From Candidatus Palauibacter soopunensis (GTDB lineage: Bacteria > Gemmatimonadota > Gemmatimonadetes > Palauibacterales > Palauibacteraceae): DNA of 64,000 nucleotides. Made by a program: the position numbers and the translations under genes. The DNA lies in the NCBI RefSeq assembly GCF_947581735.1, contig NZ_CANPVT010000001.1, positions 19,703 to 83,702 on the forward strand, read 5' to 3'. Shown here one piece after another: positions 60,818-64,000 of the stretch (position 1 is its first letter; every line of letters begins with the position of its first letter). The notes beneath the pieces were generated by a model, which was not told the DNA's origin, did not search any database, and worked only from the letters and a program-made list of their open reading frames with translations.

Positions 60818-61630
60818 TCAGGCGCCGGAGACCCCCGGGCGCGTCCTCCGGAATCGCGCGACCAGAACTCCCAGCAAGCCGAGGACGAAGACCCCTACGG
60901 CACCTCTCGCCGCCACGGCCTGAAGGAACCGCGCCCGTATCGCCTCCCTGCGCGCCTCCTCTTCCTGCAACATCCCGGCCAGGCGCTCGTCCCTGGCCCG
61001 CCCCGCAGCAGTAAGGCCGCCCTCGGTCTCCACCGAAAGGTCCGCGCCGTGCCGGATCAGCACGTCCACGATGGCCGGATCCGGGTGTCCCGTGGGGCCG
61101 TCCCGGGTTCGTCTGGCGGCGTCGTGCAGCGGCGTGCCTCCGTTGTGCTTTTGGACGTCTACGTCGGTCACGCCGGCGAGTGAATCGACGACGGCCGGGT
61201 TCTCGCTGAACAGGGCGGCAAGGTGAAGAGGTGTACGGCCGTGCCAGGTCGTGGCGTAAACGTTCGCCCCGTATTCCAGCAGCGCCCCTACCACGGCGGG
61301 GTTCCGGTTGTACCGGGCCGCCCAGTGCAGGGGGGTCCGACGCGCGCGGGTCGAGGCCTCCAGGTCGGCCCCCGCCTCGATCAGCACCCGGATCACGCCG
61401 GGATCGTCGCTGGACCGGGCCGCCCAGTGCAGGGGTGTCCGCTCGTCGGGAGTGGACCGATCGTCGACGCTGTACCCGGCGGCAAGACATGTTCTCACCG
61501 TCGCCGGATCCGCCCGCTCCCAGAACGGTCCCGCCAGCCAGCCTTCGCACGGAGTCTGGGCCGGCGCGACCGCAAGCGAGGTCAGAACCGGAAGAACGAG
61601 AAGGGTCGAGAACGGCGGTGGCTTCGTCAC
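60818..61630 (-). CDS. Exported ankyrin-repeat protein with C-terminal membrane anchor
   Basis: The 270-residue protein starts at GTG 61630, overlapping the TGA of the VOC gene. A signal peptide (LLVLPVLTSLAVAPAQ) is followed by four to five ankyrin repeats (residues 60-210: RTPLHWAAR, TPLHLAALF, TPLHDAARR, VDVLIRHGADL). A hydrophobic helix near the C-terminus (GAVGVFVLGLLGVLVARF) would anchor it in the inner membrane, with repeats facing the periplasm. The repeats share exact 34-codon-spaced DNA blocks, a sign of recent duplication. It is a distinct family from the larger ankyrin protein at 11216. Confidence 0.85.
   Translation of the reverse strand: MTKPPPFSTLLVLPVLTSLAVAPAQTPCEGWLAGPFWERADPATVRTCLAAGYSVDDRSTPDERTPLHWAARSSDDPGVIRVLIEAGADLEASTRARRTPLHWAARYNRNPAVVGALLEYGANVYATTWHGRTPLHLAALFSENPAVVDSLAGVTDVDVQKHNGGTPLHDAARRTRDGPTGHPDPAIVDVLIRHGADLSVETEGGLTAAGRARDERLAGMLQEEEARREAIRARFLQAVAARGAVGVFVLGLLGVLVARFRRTRPGVSGA
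61312..61440. repeat. Two near-identical DNA blocks in ankyrin repeats
   Basis: A block of about 27 bases starting at 61312 recurs from 61414 with one mismatch, a period of 102 bases. This equals 34 codons, close to the 33-residue ankyrin unit, and lies in the TPLHWAAR-encoding part. Confidence 0.6.
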
Positions 61631-62061
61631 GAGGCCCCGTTGTCGCCGACATCGACGGGCCCGGCCGCGAGAGCCGCCTCGAGATCGAGCCAGAACGGCT
61701 CCCAGATGTGTCCGTCCGGGTCCGCGAAGGCGCGCGCGTACATGAAGCCGTAGTCCATCGGTTCCCGCGGTTCGTCCGCTCCGTGCCCGAGCGCCGTGTC
61801 CATGAAGCCGTCCACTTCCTCGCGACTCTCCAATTGGAGCGAGACGAGGACCTCCGTCGCCTCGCGCGCGTCGGCGAGCGGCCGCGGCGTGAACGTCGAG
61901 AACCTCTCGGGCGTCACGAACATGCAGTAGCAGTTTCCGTTGAGCTCCATCCCGAGCGTCGCCTCGTCGCTGAAATCGTCATCGAAGGCGAAGCCGAGCG
62001 CAGCGAAAAAAGCCCGCGAGCGTTCGAGGTCGGCGACCGGGAGGTTGATGTAGACGTTCAT
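61627..62061 (-). CDS. VOC-family protein (glyoxalase/bleomycin-resistance fold)
   Basis: From ATG 62061 the protein is 144 residues. NVYINLPVADLERSRAFFAALGF is the VOC opening, and the C-terminal YGFMYARAFADPDGHIWEPFWLD holds the metal-site Glu. Other members are extradiol enzymes, glyoxalases or resistance proteins; this one resembles the lactoylglutathione-lyase-like group. ATG 62082 is an alternative start. The gene overlaps the ankyrin gene (GTGA). Confidence 0.85.
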   Translation of the reverse strand: MNVYINLPVADLERSRAFFAALGFAFDDDFSDEATLGMELNGNCYCMFVTPERFSTFTPRPLADAREATEVLVSLQLESREEVDGFMDTALGHGADEPREPMDYGFMYARAFADPDGHIWEPFWLDLEAALAAGPVDVGDNGAS

Positions 62062-62227
62062 GGCATAAACGTTGGCGATCATCGCAATGAACGACAACTC
62101 TTTGCGACAATCACCGGCCCGCACTTGCACCGGGTCATGTGCTACGGTACTACGAGCGTGGCCCCTGCAGCCGGCCACCCCGCTCCTGAAAGAACCTCGC
62201 GAACCTCCAGACAAATCGGAGCGATAC

Positions 62228-62491
62228 ATGAACACGGCCCAGATGGACCACTACAGGCAGAAGCTGGCCTTCGAGACGGACGCGTGGGACCTCAAGGAAG
62301 CGCTGGACCGGGACGACCCCGTGGTCGTGATCGACGGACGGTCCGCCGAAGCCTACGCCCGCGAGCACATCCCCGGCGCCGTGAACCTTCCGCACCGGGA
62401 GATCAGCGCCGAGACGACGGCGTCGCTCGACCGGTCCAGGCTCTACGTCTGCTACTGCGGCGGAAGCAGTCGTGTTCACAATCTGCTGTGA
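62228..62491 (+). pseudogene. Rhodanese gene, 3' part lost at an integration junction
   Basis: ATG 62228 (GGAG upstream) opens 87 codons. The first 75 match a single-domain rhodanese: DDPVVVIDGRSAEAYAREHIPGAVNLPHREI, then RLYVCYCGG. The family continues with the catalytic loop and another 30-40 residues; here homology stops before the catalytic Cys, and the frame ends in SSRVHNLL. A palindrome at 62473-62494 spans the stop and an integrase gene lies just beyond. The gene was cut by integration of the element on the right; the missing end should lie at its other boundary. Confidence 0.78.
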
Positions 62492-62494
62492 ACA
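62473..62494. promoter_or_regulatory. Palindrome at the integration junction, candidate att core
   Basis: TGTTCACA (62473-62480) and TGTGAACA (62487-62494) are perfect 8-base inverted arms around a 6-base centre. They lie where rhodanese homology ends and 62 bases from the integrase stop codon. The size and symmetry fit a tyrosine-recombinase core site with a 6-base overlap. Confidence 0.5.
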
Positions 62495-62555
62495 TTGATC
62501 TTACGGGAATCATACCCTGTTTTCCCGCTTTTCGATTCCCGCCGTTCGCCTTGGG

Positions 62556-63713
62556 TCAGGCGCGAGCCCTCGGGCGGCTCTCCAGAGCCTTCCTGAGCTG
62601 TCCAGCGTCGGCCTGCTGATAGCAGCGCAGCACCGTCTGGGCTTCCTTCCACCCACCGAGTTCGCAGAGCACCTTCAGCGGAAGGGCCATTAGGTCGGAC
62701 GCGAACTTCCGCCTCAGCGAGTGCCAGCCCCTCCCGCGCTTCGGTTCGAGCCCCGCCAGCGATTGGGCTTTGTCCCACCAATACCGGACCGCCGACAGGC
62801 CCGCGCACCGCGAGGCGTCCTTGGGGGCAGGCAACACCGGAGAGTCCCCGGCGTCGGGATACCTGCGTTGCGCAGCCTCTTCCAAGGCGACGACGGCCTC
62901 GTCGGTCATCGGTGTGACGTGCTCGTAGCCGGTCTTCTCATGCTCCGCCCGCCAGACGATGGTCCTGTCGTCGAAGTCGATATCAGACCACCGAAGCTGA
63001 CGGATCGCGCCGATTCTGTGTCCCGTTTCGTGGGCCAGCACGAGCGCGACATGGAACCTCCAGTCCACCTTCCGGGAGACTCCGAGCAACGCCCCGTACT
63101 CCTCGTCGGAGAGGACGACCCGGGTGGGGTTCTTCTCCTTGGGCGTCTTCAAGCCCCTCAGCGGATTCGAGTCGAGAAGGAGCCTCCCGTTCTCGTCCCG
63201 GGACTTCGACGCCCAGTTGAGGACCGCGATCAGGAATCTCAGGTCGAACTCGACTGTCCGGTCGGACACGGGTTTGCCGCTGGGTCCAACCTTGCCGACC
63301 CTCCGCGCCCGGATGAAGCGATCCCAATCGCGCTGCGACAGGGTCGCCGGATCGCGGTCGAGTCCGAAGAACCCGAGGAACATCCTCATCGCAACCCGGT
63401 CGTATCGCCGCGACCTGTCGGCCTTGGTCGGCGTCACCTCCTCACCGTAGATGTCAAAGAGCCTTTCCAGCGTGAGCGGCTCGGGTTCGGCGTTGCCGTT
63501 GGGCTCGTGAACCGCGAAGCCCGCGGCGGCCTCGTCGGCCTGCCTCTTGGCCCGAGTCCAATCGCGGTGCTTCAGCGACCGGCTGAGCCTGCGTCCGTTC
63601 TCGCGCCACTCCATCTGGTAAAGGCCGGTCTTGGGGTCTGGAAACACCCGGACCCGGTTCCGGCCCCACTCGCCGGCGCTGTACGAGCGCCGACTTCGTT
63701 TCGTGCGTGCCAT
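62556..63713 (-). CDS. Tyrosine-type site-specific integrase
   Basis: The 385-residue protein starts at ATG 63713 with GAGAGGA upstream. A basic N-terminus and a core-binding domain (about 80-190) precede the catalytic domain. Catalytic residues are Arg233 (HRIGAIRQL), Lys260 (HEKTG), His331 and Arg334 (WHSLRRKF), Trp355 (GGW in place of the more common His) and the nucleophile Tyr365 (RCYQQ). The gene lies at the edge of an integrated element and presumably cuts the palindrome at 62473-62494. It reads toward the disrupted rhodanese gene. Confidence 0.92.
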   Translation of the reverse strand: MARTKRSRRSYSAGEWGRNRVRVFPDPKTGLYQMEWRENGRRLSRSLKHRDWTRAKRQADEAAAGFAVHEPNGNAEPEPLTLERLFDIYGEEVTPTKADRSRRYDRVAMRMFLGFFGLDRDPATLSQRDWDRFIRARRVGKVGPSGKPVSDRTVEFDLRFLIAVLNWASKSRDENGRLLLDSNPLRGLKTPKEKNPTRVVLSDEEYGALLGVSRKVDWRFHVALVLAHETGHRIGAIRQLRWSDIDFDDRTIVWRAEHEKTGYEHVTPMTDEAVVALEEAAQRRYPDAGDSPVLPAPKDASRCAGLSAVRYWWDKAQSLAGLEPKRGRGWHSLRRKFASDLMALPLKVLCELGGWKEAQTVLRCYQQADAGQLRKALESRPRARA

Positions 63714-63902
63714 CGTTCGATTCCTCTCTCGATGGACTGCACGATCTGCGCGAACGAAGTATCGCGGAGCGAAGGCTTCTCCGCCACTCGCGGCCTTTGG
63801 CCCGACTCCCTCCTGGGCGGCCGTGTACGACGCGACTCAGGCGGCTCGCAGGGCCTCGACTGCTCGCGTTGAGGGCGTTATCAGACGGCGCGCGCAGGGG
63901 GT

Positions 63903-63978
63903 CCCCGCGTTTGCGGGGTTTCGGAGGAGCCAGATGTGTTTTTGCTTCACAAAAACTCTCTGGCCGGGGGAACCCCGG
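63903..63978. repeat. Three successive stem-loops near the right edge
   Basis: CCCCGC/GCGGGG (63903-63908 and 63913-63918), GTTTTTG/CAAAAAC (63938-63944 and 63950-63956) and CCGGGG/CCCCGG (63964-63969 and 63973-63978) form three perfect short stems in a row within the integrated element. The first could terminate transcription. A cluster like this also occurs at transfer origins of mobilisable elements; which applies is unclear. Confidence 0.45.
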
Positions 63979-64000
63979 ACCCCTTCACGACATCCGCACG

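Larger units (their letters stand above)
62495..64000. mobile_element. Left end of an integrated element (continues beyond the window)
   Basis: Between the rhodanese fragment and the right edge lie only an integrase gene, transcribed toward the junction, and about 290 bases rich in stem-loops. The disrupted host gene, the junction palindrome and the terminal integrase mark the boundary of a genomic island or integrative element. Its cargo is outside the window. Confidence 0.6.

Noticed and set aside
63572..63787. Small frame starting at GTG 63787 before the integrase
   Set aside because: It overlaps the integrase by 142 bases, has no ribosome site, and only its first 30 or so residues look protein-like. 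It is more likely a shadow.

Overview
The window is about 64 kb of very GC-rich (clearly over 65%) bacterial chromosome, densely coded, with no gene-free stretch over 300 bases. I saw no rRNA, tRNA, CRISPR array or insertion sequence. A TonB-dependent receptor, Tat-exported enzymes, the DUF1592/DUF1552 pair, a PadR plus permease-prefix pair, and many small-molecule hydrolases suggest a Gram-negative heterotroph of the Gemmatimonadota or Acidobacteriota kind. That placement is inference from gene content only. Starts are often GTG or TTG, and many junctions are 4-base ATGA or GTGA overlaps, so tightly coupled operons dominate.

Layout. 1-2708 (-): 5' part of a type I polyketide synthase (KS-AT), running off the left edge. 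2890-7248 (+): a secreted creatininase-like protein, then a flippase-like, phospholipase-D-like and YkvI-like membrane/lipid operon. 7345-15002 (+): DUF1592, DUF1552 and ankyrin proteins, then an ABC-F ATPase. 15063-19687 (-): an amino-acid permease fused to Usp domains, coupled to an SLC13 permease with four RCK_C domains. 19870-26040: an acyl-CoA dehydrogenase, a Rieske oxygenase operon (YCII, alpha, beta, phosphotransferase) and a sodium:solute symporter. 26144-27125 (+): a hybrid HigA/VapB antitoxin with a VapC toxin. 27159-33454: a Tat-exported PLP enzyme, a cupin, two tandem YtcJ-like amidohydrolases and an enoyl-CoA hydratase. 33556-36015 (-): rng, rplU, rpmA, where L21 carries a C-terminal peripheral-subunit-binding domain. 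36196-41451: an acyl-CoA dehydrogenase, then an ECF sigma/anti-sigma/TonB-receptor unit. 41384-48342 (-): an operon with a B12-binding protein, a carboxyltransferase, AtuA-like proteins, a crotonase, two membrane proteins and RecQ. 48510-49616 (+): an AI-2E family permease.

49626-57553 (-) is a six-gene operon: M19 dipeptidase-like protein, amidohydrolase, dicarboxylate/amino-acid symporter, PLP enzyme, amidase and threonine aldolase. It looks like a peptide or amino-acid scavenging set. 57712-62061 (-) holds a PadR regulator with its operator, a permease-prefix membrane protein, an AraC-like regulator, an unknown membrane protein, a VOC protein and an ankyrin protein. At about 62,470 a rhodanese gene is cut off and is followed by a tyrosine integrase. 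This marks the left end of an integrated element that continues past the right edge.

The most unusual items are the L21-PSBD fusion, the HigA/VapB hybrid antitoxin with a possible internal start, the integrase junction inside the rhodanese gene, the PadR operator wrapped around its own promoter, and an M19 protein missing half of its metal ligands.
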